64,000 nucleotides of DNA, taken from Tranzscheliella williamsii. Its lineage: Eukaryota > Basidiomycota > Ustilaginomycetes > Ustilaginales > Ustilaginaceae. Location of the stretch: assembly GCA_023212725.1 (NCBI GenBank), contig JALBYF010000005.1:248001-312000 (forward strand), read 5' to 3'. Under the pieces are notes generated by a model. It worked only from the letters and a program-made list of their open reading frames with translations, did no database searches and was not told the DNA's origin. Position numbers and translations under genes: made by a program. Positions 27,800-39,121 of this stretch are shown piece after piece (within the stretch, counting starts at the first letter, position 1; each line of letters opens with the position of its first letter).

Positions 27800-29205
27800 G
27801 CTGACTCGGGTGCGGCAGAGAGCCTCAACCTCACCGTCCTCACCTCAACCTCACCGTACTCACGCTTGTGTGAGCTGCGCGAGTGTCACGGTGGGTTATG
27901 ACAGAACCGACATACAATATGCACCGTGACTGCCTAGGATTGGGATGCTCAGAGTGGGCGTGGGATGGCGGGGAAGAGTACAGCTGTCGAGATTGTCGCC
28001 GGGATGCTGAAGAAGGGGCAAGTGGCAGTCGAGCTATGTGGGAAAAGAGCAGATTATTGTGTGCGCCAAGGGTGAGTTTCGAATGTAATTCAGTTGGCAA
28101 GCCAACACGGACTTAGCCCGAGGCCCGTACAAACTGTTCACACAATCATAGAGTAGTAAGATCTCATATCCCATAGACCGTCTTGCGGTAATTCTGTTTT
28201 CTAGCCCGAAAAGCGGATAGACGGTCCGTCTCGAAATGCATTGTGTAGACTGTAGACGGCAAACTACACTGCCACTTCACACTTTGTCCGCCGCATTAGA
28301 AAATGCGCTACCGGCCGATCGACCAACCACCTCGTCGCCATTGCTCACCGTTGCCGCTGCTCATCAACATCCTTATTTTCATCTATCATTCACATTATGT
28401 ATCAAGTTCTGGCTCATACAGTGCCAACCATCAGTTTTTGCGGAGAACCACACGACCGGATACGCTGACTGACCCTTCGTCAGAGTGGATCGCACATACA
28501 TACCCAACTCTCACATTTGTGACTGCAAGACCACCGGAAGGGCACGTGACCAGACGAGGCGGGAGAGAGGAACCGTGATTGATACGTGCGATAGATCGCG
28601 AAGTGGCCTTTGCGTCGATCCTATCTGAATTGAGGACGCGTGAGAGAGATCGCCCTTCCAGTCTAAAGTCACATCCTGACTCGCAAACCAACACGCCGTC
28701 GTATCCTATCCGAACGCTGGATGTGATCTCTAAATACACTGCTGTGACTTTACCTGCGCGACGCTACTACAAACTTGAAACAAGGGAATAGAGATCATTC
28801 CGGCGCCATGCCAGTCTAGCGCACGCGTCCGAAACTTGGAAAACACACACCGATACAACACGCACGCATTCAAAGGGTAGGGGCAAGAGGCGCTTGGTCT
28901 GAGTAGATTGCAGAACAGCACTCTCGCTGGCTGTGTCGTCGCGGGTTGGAAAGAGCTGCGCTGAGCAGAATCCAACACTTTGATCCTAAGACAGCGAGGC
29001 GCCCTCTTTCTCTCCCGCTCCTCATCATCCATCACTCGCTCTACGTTACTTCTGAGCGCACCCTTCCCCACTCCCTAACCACTTTTCGTAAGTCGGCTCT
29101 AGCGCGATCACCATCACTCACACCAGACATGTCTAACGATCGCTTTGTTTTTGCCCCCTCTCTTGCCCCAAGCAGCCGTCACTCACCCGCACCTACATCG
29201 TCAAC
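27800..29205. promoter_or_regulatory. Divergent upstream region of the carrier and alpha-tubulin genes
   Basis: These 1.4 kb contain both promoters and the tubulin leader. Just upstream of the carrier ATG (27817-27862) a short direct repeat of CTCAACCTCACCGT occurs twice. No gene is supported; short frames here lack recognisable content. Confidence 0.5.
29088..29175 (+). other. Probable 5'-UTR intron of the alpha-tubulin gene
   Basis: The donor TTC|GTAAGT is at 29088 and a branch-point-like TCTAAC at about 29132. A long pyrimidine tract (TTTGTTTTTGCC onward) and the acceptor CCAAGCAG follow, ending at 29175. The 88-nt intron would remove an upstream ATG at 29129 that lies out of frame with tubulin. 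It ends 30 nt before the tubulin start. Confidence 0.7.
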
Positions 29206-30552
29206 ATGCGTGAGGTCCTCTCTCTCCACGTCGGTCAGGCCGGTATCCAGATCGGTAACGCTTGTTGGGAGCTTTACCTGGCTGAGCACGGCCTTAGCCC
29301 CGATGGTCGAATCCTTGAGGGTAGCCCCTCGGAGAACGATGACGGATTCTCCACCTTCTTCAGCGAGACCGGCAGCGGCAAGTACGTTCCTCGATCCATT
29401 TACGTCGATCTCGAGCCCAATGTCGTCGACGAAGTCCGAACCGGTACCTTCCGATCCCTCTTCCACCCCGAGACCCTTGTCACCGGCAAGGAGGATGCCG
29501 CCAACAACTATGCCCGAGGTCACTACACCGTCGGTAAGGAGTTGATCGACCAGACCCTCGACCGAGTCCGAAAGCTCGCCGATGCCTGCTCCGGTCTTCA
29601 GGGCTTCTTTGTCTTCCACTCCTTCGGTGGCGGTACCGGTTCCGGTTTCGGTTCGCTTCTCCTCGAGCGTTTGGCTCAGGACTTTGGCAAGAAGGCCAAG
29701 CTGGAGTTCTCTGTCTACCCCTCGCCCAAGATGAGCTCCTCGGTTGTTGAGCCCTACAACTCGGTTCTCACCACACACACCACCCTGGAGAACTCGGACT
29801 GCTCCTTCATGGTTGACAACGAGGCCATCTACGACATCTGCCGAACCAAGCTTGGTATCGCCTCCCCTGGCTTCACCAACCTGAACCGACTGATCGCTCA
29901 GGTGGTCTCCTCCATCACCGCCTCTCTCCGATTCGACGGTTCGCTCAACGTCGACCTGAACGAGTTCCAGGTCAACCTTGTCCCCTTCCCCCGAATCCAC
30001 TTCCCCCTCGCCACCTACGCGCCTATCCTCTCCGCTGCCAAGGCTGGACACGAGCAGAACTCTGTCGCTGAAATGACCTTCTCCTCGTTCGAGAAGGGCA
30101 ACCAGATGGTCAAGGCCGACCCCCGAGACGGCAAGTTCATGGCCTGCTGTCTCCTCTACCGTGGTGACGTCGTGCCCAAGGATGTCAACTCTGCCGTTTC
30201 CACCATCAAGACCAAGCGAACCATTCAGTTTGTCGACTGGTGCCCTACCGGTTTCAAGATTGGTATCTGCAACGAGCCCCCGACCACCGTCCCCGGCGGC
30301 GACCTTGCCAAGGTATCCCGATCCCTCTGCATGCTGGCCAACACCACCGCCATCGCCGGCGCCTGGGGCCGCCTCGACAACAAGTTCGACTTGCTCTACT
30401 CCAAGCGAGCCTTCGTCCACTGGTACGTCGGCGAGGGTATGGAGGAGGGTGAATTTTCCGAGGCCCGAGAGGACCTTGCTGCCCTCGAGAAGGATTACGA
30501 GGAGGTCGGTCTCGACTCGGTCGACGTCGGCGAGGAAGACCTCGAGTACTAG
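29206..30552 (+). CDS. Alpha-tubulin
   Basis: A 448-aa protein with the alpha-tubulin start [20 protein letters not shown], the GTP-binding [16 protein letters not shown] loop and the [18 protein letters not shown] block. The C-terminus is acidic and ends DLEY, as expected for the detyrosination/retyrosination tail. It forms the alpha/beta heterodimer of microtubules. The luminal loop near residue 40 ([11 protein letters not shown]) is one residue shorter than in animals and has no lysine, so the classical K40 acetylation site is absent. Codon use is strongly biased towards C-ending codons and CGA arginine, unlike its neighbours. This suggests high expression and produces a long but meaningless open frame on the other strand. 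The coding part has no intron. Confidence 0.97.
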   Translation: MREVLSLHVGQAGIQIGNACWELYLAEHGLSPDGRILEGSPSENDDGFSTFFSETGSGKYVPRSIYVDLEPNVVDEVRTGTFRSLFHPETLVTGKEDAANNYARGHYTVGKELIDQTLDRVRKLADACSGLQGFFVFHSFGGGTGSGFGSLLLERLAQDFGKKAKLEFSVYPSPKMSSSVVEPYNSVLTTHTTLENSDCSFMVDNEAIYDICRTKLGIASPGFTNLNRLIAQVVSSITASLRFDGSLNVDLNEFQVNLVPFPRIHFPLATYAPILSAAKAGHEQNSVAEMTFSSFEKGNQMVKADPRDGKFMACCLLYRGDVVPKDVNSAVSTIKTKRTIQFVDWCPTGFKIGICNEPPTTVPGGDLAKVSRSLCMLANTTAIAGAWGRLDNKFDLLYSKRAFVHWYVGEGMEEGEFSEAREDLAALEKDYEEVGLDSVDVGEEDLEY

Positions 30553-31594
30553 CCGGTTCGCTCCGCCCTTGCCCCTCCCCTTGGTTCCCTGTGACATGCT
30601 GTACTCCACCTTGAGCCAAATCACACACCTCACTCACTCGACTTGGCATGTGATCTGACTTAATCTCATGGCTACTGCGCGGGCCCGCATGACATAGGGT
30701 ACGCTGGCTAGTTCGTCACGGTAATGGGCGGGTCAGAAAGTATACCAGGTCGATGAAGGGTCTGGGTGCGTTGGCGAGGAGAGTGGGGAACGTGGCGCGT
30801 TCATCTGCAGCAGCGTCTCGGCATCAGCAGCGAAGTGTGGCATGCAGATAAGGACAGCCAGAACTAGACGACCGCTGAAGAAGCTAGCACGGCCATACTG
30901 CGCAGGCTCAGCAGTGCAAGCCTTGAACTTGCGCGGGCGGAGTGAAGCCGGTATACCCTTACATGCGGGGAGTTACGTTTGCCGCGTCCCTTTACCCACT
31001 GGCGGAGTGTGTGGGAAGATGAAGCGCCGATCGCAGGCGCATGCGGGCAGCGGTCTGCCGGAGCCTGCTTCGCCGCGCGCGGTCGTGCAGCCTTGCCCAC
31101 AGAACGATCCACGCCACCGCCCCCGCAAGCTCGCACAAAGCTCGGCCGCCGCCACGGCTGGCGTGCAAGTACAACTTCTCTCAGCAGCTATACCAGCTCC
31201 GCTCTCCACGCTGCTACGTTCAGTCAATCCCGCCACCCGCCGCCTTCAACGTGAGTGTGAGTGTGGACGTGGCCTGTAACTGCGAGTGTGAGTGTGCATT
31301 GTTGACGACCAGGCACGGCAGTCATGACTTATGTATATACTTGCATTCGTTCGAGTTTACATTTTACGTTGTTCATGCATAGGTGAGGCTTGCTTCCAGC
31401 TGTCCTCGACTCGTACTCAGTCGCGCAGATGGCAGAAGCCGCCCAACGACGAGCCCGAGATGCGAGCTTGGGAGACAGTGGGCAATCCAGCGTGGTTATG
31501 CGATGCGGGAAGGGGACGGAGGTGATGTTACCAATACTGTCGCGAATAACAAAGTTCTTGTAGATCAGGGAAGTTTTTCACGACATGCATCAGC
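30553..31594. other. Convergent 3' region between tubulin and the Ssd1-like gene
   Basis: About 1 kb without a supported gene. It holds the two 3' UTRs and a GT-rich stretch at about 31250-31300 (repeated GTGAGTGT/GCGAGTGT units). Overlapping short frames at 30842-31525 lack protein-like composition. Confidence 0.5.
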
Positions 31595-34500
31595 TTAATC
31601 ACGGTGCAGCGCGTTGTTTGTCTGATGGCTGCTCGAAGTCGTGCTGCCCTCGGCCCAAGGGTTGACAGAGAAGACCTTCAAGACCGGAGGTGACTTTGAC
31701 ATGTCCGAGGTGACGATGACCGGAACGTGCATAAGCTCCTTGATTTTCTGGACCTTGTGGCCACTCGAAGTAGACTGCAAGCCGTCGAACTGCAGTGCTG
31801 CCTTTTGCAGGCTCTTTTGCCTCTGTACGCTCTCCTTAGCGGCCTCGATGTTGGCATGACGCACAACAGCGGCCGTAGACTCCTCCTCGTCATCGTCGTC
31901 GAACAGTGCCGCTTCGTCGGTGTGGGACTGCGACGTCATCTCCATCATGCTGTGCTGTTGCGCCAGCTCCTGCAGCTTCTTGACATGTACGTCATCAGAA
32001 TTCTCTGCGAGCCAAGCAATCACATCGACCCTGTCCTTCCAGTAGATGGAAAGCGAGTTGCTGTGCTCGTCGTAGACATGAGTCTCGATCGGCATCTGAT
32101 CCACATGGACGCGCTTCTCAATGCCAAATTCAGGCACGATCACATCAAAAGCGGCGTCCAACACACCCATCACGGTGGCAGATCGTACGACCGGGCCATA
32201 GCGCATGGTGAGGTCGTGTATGAGCAAGCAAAGGAAAAGGTGAGCGCTCTGCTCCTGGGCAAGCTTGGCGGCATCTTTCTTGACGTTGCACTGCTGGGCG
32301 ATTTTGGCCATAGCTTCGCGGTCCACGGGGAACTTGTCCTGGTTGGCGAGTACCGCTTCGAGCTGTCGGTGGACCATGAGGTCGGCATATCGGCGGATCG
32401 GGGATGTAAAGTGTGTGTAGAGCGGAACGTTTAGTGCGTAGTGTTGGTATTTGGCGATATCGACCATTCCCGTGCAGAAATACTTTGCTTTCAACATGGA
32501 TTTGGTGACAAGAGCTTCCAAAGCCTGGCGGGCTGATTCGTCTTTGACCTGTTTGAGACTTTGATGAAGAGCGCCGCCAGACGAAGCGTCGATGTCGTAG
32601 CCCATCGATTTGGCTCGTCGAAGGAAGCCTTCAAGCCTTCGTTCGAGCGGCCTTTCGTGTCGTCGCAACAAAGCCAGCTCAGGCAGACCAGCGGCAATCT
32701 GCTGGGCGACGGCCATATTTGCTTGTAGCATAAACTCCTCAATCAGGCGGTGCGCATCGTACGACTGGTACGTACTTGCATCCGTTGGCAGACCATTATC
32801 GTCCAAGCGGAAGCTGAGCTTGACATTGTCGATTCGGAGAGCACCTGACTCAAACCTGCGAGCTCGCATCTTTTGCGCAAGGCCGTGGAGAATCTTGATA
32901 TCGTCTGCAATCTCGGTCGGTTGGTGATCTTGCACCTTGTCCTTGGGCAGCTCACCATCTTCTATGACGTTCTGAGCGTCAGCATAGGCTAGTTTGGCAC
33001 ACGACTTGATGATCGATTTTCCAAACCACCTGCCCACAACTTGCGCATCCGTGTTCATGGTGAAGACGGCGGAAAAGGCAAGGCGCTCAACGTTGGGTAC
33101 CAAAGAGCACAGTTCTTCGCTAAGCATCGGCGGCAGCATAGGAATGGCACGCTGAACGAGGTAGACCGATGTACCCCTCTTTTTGGCTTCGCGGTCCAGA
33201 CTCGAGCCGAGCTTAACGAAATGAGACACATCGGCGATGTGGACGCCGACTTCCAGCAGGCCGTTCTCAAGCCTTTTAACATGGACAGCATCGTCCAAAT
33301 CCCTTGCGGTCTCGGGGTCGATAGTGAAGACGCGGTGTGATCGGAAATCCCTGCGCGTCTCATACTCGCGATCGGGAATTTTCCAGGGCGCAGGAGGGAG
33401 GCACTTGATAGCACTGTCGGCAAAGTCCTCGGTCGCCGAGCTCAAAGTGTCTTTGAGCAGTGCCTGAGTTTCAGCCTCGACATTGCCGATCACTCCAATC
33501 TCTTCAACCAAGGCGCCAAAGGGATGAAGCGAGGTTATAGGCCAACGCTTGATGCAGGCGACAAAGAGTCGGTTGTTGTAGCTATCTTGCCCACCCTCGG
33601 CCCAGAAATCTTCGGGTGCCTGATCCGCAGGAATGGCTATAAGAGGTACGCGCTTATCGGTAGGACGGAACCAGACAATTTTGGGGCGAGGCTGAACTTC
33701 TTGGGCAATAGCATCGGCCCCTTCGCGATGCGCTCGCTCGGCTTGTTGCTTCTCTTTCGTGGCGGCCGACGAGGGGCGGAGGAGGCCAAGTGTACCGGAG
33801 AAAAGCTGTCCGGGGGACCTCTCGACAATGGCCACAACATGACCGGCTAAAGCGGGTGGACTCTGTTCGTTTTCTTCCTCATCCTCGATGAGCTTCAGCT
33901 GGGCACCCTCGACCTCCAGATCGTCCTTGGCTTTATCGGGCTTTCGAGAGAAGTGTCCGCTTTGCTCTTCCTTGCGCTTCTTCTTGTCTTCCTTCTCTTT
34001 CTTGACGTTCCACACATCGACAGGGTCGAGCAGCTCGACAGCGACCAGATCCCCTTCGAGTGCACGGTTGCGATCCTTCGATCCACTGATGAAGATATCG
34101 CTGTCAAGCACCTCTGTGGTGACGTAGGCATCGCTTCTGTTACGCTTGTTGATCCTGAGCACACCCACGACAATCTTGCCGTGCGCCAGAAGGGTTGGGA
34201 GAGTACCTTGTGGAAGGTAATTGCCGAAAAGAGCCTTTCTTTGTACCTGGTTCCCGGGCCCACTTCCAGAGAATCCACCAAATTGGCTGCCAGGGAATCC
34301 AACAGGTCCACCTGCAGGATTAAAGCCGCCGCTGATGGAGGGGGCCTTGTAGTGGCCTGTCATGGCTGCGGATTCTCGGAATTGATGCAGCATCGCCAAT
34401 TGAGCCTGTGCCTGGGCCAGATCTGTTAATTGACCGCTCGGAGCGCCATTAATACGCCACTGATTGCTATTGGTTCGACCGTGCGAGCCTCTAGGACCAC

Positions 34501-36363
34501 CTGCACCAGAGCCGCCGAAACCGTCGGCCTGATCAGACATGGAACCGCCCATCCCGTACGAACTGAAACTGACGAGACCTCCACCTGCCATTAGGTAGTC
34601 TTGAGACAAATCTGTGAGCTGGGCAGAAGGTCTGCTGTACTGCCCCGCAGACGGTTGAGCAGGCTGGTAAGCAGGTTGCGTTTGACGCTGAGCGCTAGCT
34701 GTGTTGGGAAAAGAGAAATCGGGATTCGCTTGCATTGTGGGCCCAGAGCTCTGCTGGGCTTCAGCAGTAGGAGACTGTCGTAATTGCTGTGTCTGTTGTT
34801 GTTGTTGCACTTGCTGGTGCTGCGGCTGCGCCTGCTGTTGCAGTTGTTGTTGCTGCTGTTGGTTCGCTTTGTTCGGAACATTGACTGAATGTCTGCGGCC
34901 GTGACCACGAGGTAGATTTGCCGATTGCGTTTGGGCTGGGTTGAGATTGAAATTACCCATGCCGCCACCAACATTGTTGTTTGTAGAGAAACTACCCATC
35001 GGGCCGGACCGAGGTGCGTGACTTTGAATCCTTCGATGACCCCCAAGCACCTGCCCAGGGGTGCTATTTTTAGCGGGGTAGGGGTGTTGCTGTTGGAGCT
35101 GTTGGGCACCTACGTTCTGGCCATACCCGCCCTGTTGTTGCATGAGCTGTTGCTGTTGAAGCTGCAGCATCTCTATTTGTTGTTGCAGTGCAACTTGCTG
35201 GTCAGCGAGCATCTGGCTTTGAGCGGAGAGTAAATTCATGTTACCGCCCATGCTCGCCGCAGGCTGGTGGCTTCCCGTCCTATTTGAGAGAAGACCGCTA
35301 AGATCACTCCCTGTCCTACGGTGCGGCACATTGGTAGAACCAAAGCTGAAGTCCGGCGCGTGAGAACCTCTCTGACCACGCGTCGGATCGAAAGAAGAGC
35401 CGCCGTAGCCAACAGAACTGGCACCATCATCGGTCATGTCATCCGCTTCGCTCGGCGCAGTTCCAAGGTGGGAGACGACATTGTAACCAAGGTCCGCAAA
35501 CCGGCTCTGCAGACTTAGCTGCCGCTGATGGGCAAGATTAGCACGGAAGTCCGAAGAGTTGTTGTTGGTTGTTACGCCCTGCTGACCTGAGTGACGCGCC
35601 ATCGCGCTCTGAAAGGCGGCGTTACCGGCGAATCGGGGACCGCCTTGTCGGTTCAGAGAACTATCATTTCGCACCATACCTTCAGGAATGTTCTCCGCAT
35701 CTTCACCCAAGCTGGCAAGGCCGCCAACACGGGATGCGAACATTGTACGTCCCTGTCCAGGCCCACCAAGGTTGAGTTGCTGCTGGAGATGACCCTGTAG
35801 ATTATCGCTTTGCGCAGCCAGACGGTTGCCTATGGCATTGGAGTCGTTCGAGCTGTCTCTGTCCATAGTGCTAATTGCGTTAGCTGTGGCAGAGGGATGG
35901 GAGGACTGAAGGGTTTCAAAACAAGAATATCATGTGTCAGACATCGTAAGCGAGTGAGGTGGGGCGAAATACTCGCTGCTCTGCTTACCTTGGCTATGTC
36001 TGGGCCCGAAACTCGAGAACTCTTGCTAGGATGAGCGCGCTTCGTTGAGATTCCACTGCGGTTACGGTCAATATGGGTGCTTGCGTTTCTGCTCGCTTTA
36101 TCGGAGTCGGGTGCGTTACTTCGGACAGACAAGGGGGGATGCTTGTCGTTGCTGTCCTCGGATTTCTCAGAGGCTGGAACCGAAGCCGGACTGAGGTTTT
36201 GTGGGGTTATCTGCACCGGTGTGCTTTCAGTCTTCGAATTCGATGAAATTGTTTGCGATGTCACGATGGAGCTCGAAGGGCTATTCGAGCTGGTCTTTGT
36301 ACCGCGCTGTGATCTTTGAACTGGCTGCTTAGTCTGTCCCGATTTGTTCGACTTCTGTGACAT
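31595..36363 (-). CDS. SSD1: Ssd1/Sts5-type RNB-domain RNA-binding protein (two exons)
   Basis: Exon 1 is 36363-35989 and exon 2 is 35905-31595, a predicted 1,561 aa. The 83-nt intron has the donor AAG|GTAAGC and acceptor CCCTTCAG. The join keeps frame, adding 138 residues to the frame that begins at the ATG at 35866. The N-terminal half is Ser/Gln/Asn-rich and disordered. Cold-shock-like domains begin near residue 720 (FGNYLPQGTLPTLLAHGKIV). The RNB domain has IDPETARDLDDAV (Asp 988, 994, 996, 997), HIADVSHFV and HFTSPIRRYADLMVHRQL. Ssd1 binds mRNA leader sequences and controls translation of cell-wall and polarity proteins; the yeast protein is a pseudonuclease. Here all four acidic RNB positions are present (see findings). 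Assignment to the Ssd1 branch, not Dis3L2, rests on the long Q-rich N-terminus. Confidence 0.87.
35906..35988 (-). other. Predicted intron 1 of the Ssd1-like gene
   Basis: The donor GTAAGC at 35988, a CTGAC branch-like motif and the acceptor TTCAG at 35906 define an 83-nt intron in phase 0. Two nearer AG acceptors were considered. The one after CCACAG breaks the frame. The CTTCAG choice gives an open join reading GPDIAK then SSHPSATANAISTM. Confidence 0.7.
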
Positions 36364-39121
36364 GACTTTGTCGCGAGAAGCGCAAAAAGAATCTGAGATA
36401 AATGAGCAAGCTCGACGACAGCAAGAGCAGCTACCTTCTATTTAAAGCCCGGGAGAACCGACGCCGATCGTGGACAGAGAACTCGAATGTGTAGATGATT
36501 TTTGACGTTCGGGGGGGGATATGCGGAACTAAACAGAAGTGCGTTGTGACGCCGCTATGATGTTTGCACTAGTCTACCTGGGATGCCTGTCGACTGAATC
36601 GCTAAGCGGTGTGATCCGGCCGGAGTAGGTAACGCTAGACTCGATGCTGATGGCAAAGGCAGAGATTGAAGCGGTGCTGAGTGGGGTGGCGCCAAGAGAT
36701 TGAGCGAATGTCCGCTGCGGAAAGGAGTGAGTGCGTTACAGATTAACGGAGGCGGCAAACAGAGGCCACACAACTGCGACGAGGCGGAGACCACCCTCGA
36801 GGTTTGCGGGAGAAATGAAACTACTACCCAGCACGGAGAATGCTGAAAGATCCGGATAGCTTTACTTGCAGAAGGCAAGAGAGATACCGATAGGCAAAGA
36901 CGGTAAGGGGTAGAATAAAGGTGGCGATACGAATAAGTTAAGGAGCGGGGGAAAAGGAAAGGAGAGGAAAGGAAGGGAAAAGAAGCAGCTGGAGACAGAA
37001 TAGCTGGGTGATGAAGCTTCAGCGCCGATGATGAGTGGTTGACAAGAAGCACACTGCTGGCAGGAAGGAAGCAAGCTGATGAGAGGTGGTGAGAAGGTCA
37101 ATTGAAGTCGTCAGCCATTCAAGTTGGATGGGCACGCTTGATTAGGCCAAATAAGCGCACGGACAGCACGCGCCGCCCCCTGCGACGTGGATTTGATTAG
37201 TACTATTTCATCATGCCTGTTCAAGACAAGTGACACTTCAAGAGGCTTTTCCAAGGTGATTGAACGAGCGGACGGCGCAGTGTGCATGCCAGCTGTGCGC
37301 AGAGCGTACATGGCTGATCAGCGTCTTACACGTCTTGCTGCGCCGTACGAGCGGGTGGCGGGTCGCTGTTCTCTACCCTGTGCGGCGTCCAATCCGGTGT
37401 GCGTGCAGGCTGAGCCAAGCCAGGCGAAAGCCAAAGCTAGAGGCAGAGCCAAGACCGAAAACAAACCCAAAGTCAAAGCCAAACCTTTCAGATCCAGTCT
37501 TAAGTCACAAGCAAGTTATACATGTTGGCCGCCCGCATTATTGTTCACGGCAGGACGCATGCAACGAGGAGATGCGTCCTTGTTGCATGCGTGTCAACTA
37601 GAATTGCGAACAAGCGACTCGTGTCTGTGTCTGTGGGTTGTCAGGCCTCTGCGAAGAGGTCGCGTTTCCAACCGTACGTGTCTCCTAGAGATTGCTTGTT
37701 TCCGTGGTTGTGATGATCGGATGCGAGCGCAATTGATTCGCGAATGTCACATATGCATGTTCTATTGCTCAGTCAATCACATTCAACCTGGCTGTAGATC
37801 AAGCTTTAAGGTGCAAACGGCATGCGCGATTGAAGTCGTCTCGTCCGACCTTGGGCTTGACGGTGTCACACGCACGGCAGCCGTCTTCGAGATTTTGGGG
37901 ATGCCAACTGAGCCTCTTGATAGCCCATAGTCCCGCCAGGGCAGAAGTGCTGTACTATTCCTCCCCACCCAAAATTACAGTATCAAACAAAGGGCCCTTT
38001 GGGCTCATAGTGGCACTCACTAGGGTTTAACGCACTTTTGGAATCGCGTTTCCATGCCACCGTGCCACCGCTCCTGCTAATAAGTGTTTCGAATGCCTTT
38101 GGAAGCACGATTTGGAGCATGAAAACGCGATTCCAAAAGTGCGTTAAACCCTAGTGACTGAAGGAGGAACAGATGCTTCTTACTATAGGAACAGACGAGC
38201 TTGTCCGTCCTGCGCCGCGCCGTTAGAGTCGGCTAATAAATGTTGGGGCCGAGACAAGCTCATACTCCTTACCCTAGCCAGGTTATGGTTAGGGTGTTAG
38301 GTCCAGGAAAGCAGGTCCAGGAATATGCAGGCTGTGGAAGTTGGTGTTCCTGGGCATGCTGTCGATGCTGCCATGAGGTTTCCGCACGGTAGCGTCAGCT
38401 TAACTATCCGGTTTTGGCAGTGGCTGCCACCACCACATCCGTACCGCCAAGGGGACCGGTCGTGCAGATGCGCTGCCAACCGCATAGCACTGAGCTATCG
38501 GCGCGTTCGGCATGGCCGAGTCGCAACACGTCGCTTTCATGGAAAGGTTTGGCTGCGGCTGTGCTCGGCTACACAGCTTCATTTTGCGATATCTGGCTAG
38601 CGGTGGCCGGCGCATGAGCGGCGAACTCGGGCTTGGACAGAGTCGGCCGCCACGGACTAATCACACTGGTGAATCGATCTGAAGCACCGGGAAGGGACCG
38701 TCGAGCATTCGTGTGCCAGTTCCCTTCCGCAAATTTTCGTTCTCACGGTTCGGCACAGCCGTTTCAAACCTCCACGGAAGCATATGAGTGAGAACGCTAG
38801 CTAGCGCCAGTCCGCCGAGGTCTCGTAATTAGCACTGGCTCTGCCACGTTCATGCGGCCGAGTGGCGTCTCCCACGCTCCGGTCGGGTAATCGAAGCGCA
38901 GTCGCGACGTCTGCGAGCACTACCTACTTGTGGCAGACATTGCTGCTGAGCGCAGAAGACCTACGGTATTGTTACAGAGCTAAACATACAGGCAAGACCT
39001 ACATACACGCATCAGCAGGGCTAAACAGGACGAATTTGGAAAGGCGGAGACAGAGGATCGGCTGGACAAAACGGCATCGCAGGAAGGTGAGGTTCGACCT
39101 CAAGAGTAGCCAACCAGCACG
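36364..39121. promoter_or_regulatory. 2.7-kb intergenic region containing an inverted-repeat element
   Basis: This stretch lies upstream of the Ssd1-like gene and downstream of the PARP-finger gene. It contains a purine-rich tract at about 36946-36992, a Lys/Ala-coding-like repeat (GCCAAA) at about 37425-37490, and the inverted-repeat element at 38017-38157. A short CCCTAGCC/GGTTAGGG palindrome lies at 38271-38295. The longest ATG-initiated frame (37286-37930) has no recognisable content. Confidence 0.5.
38017..38157. mobile_element. Small inverted-repeat element (MITE-like), intact copy
   Basis: Two 41-nt arms, 38017-38057 and 38117-38157, are reverse complements with one mismatch. They are separated by a 59-nt spacer. 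The ends read TCACTAGGGTTTAACGCAC and its complement. The core (about 38037-38144) is homologous, in the opposite orientation, to 63024-63118. Size, terminal inverted repeats and a second dispersed copy suit a non-autonomous element. I see no clear target-site duplication and no transposase, so the mechanism is unproven. Confidence 0.75.

Noticed and set aside
29179..30633. 484-codon frame antisense to alpha-tubulin
   Set aside because: It is produced by the strong codon bias of the tubulin gene. The product is a Gly/Val/Glu-rich string without domain content.
37286..37930. ATG-initiated frame of 214 codons in the intergenic region
   Set aside because: It has no recognisable motif, an uneven composition with a Lys/Ala repeat, and no sign of smut-like codon preference. 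The full frame begins at a GTG.
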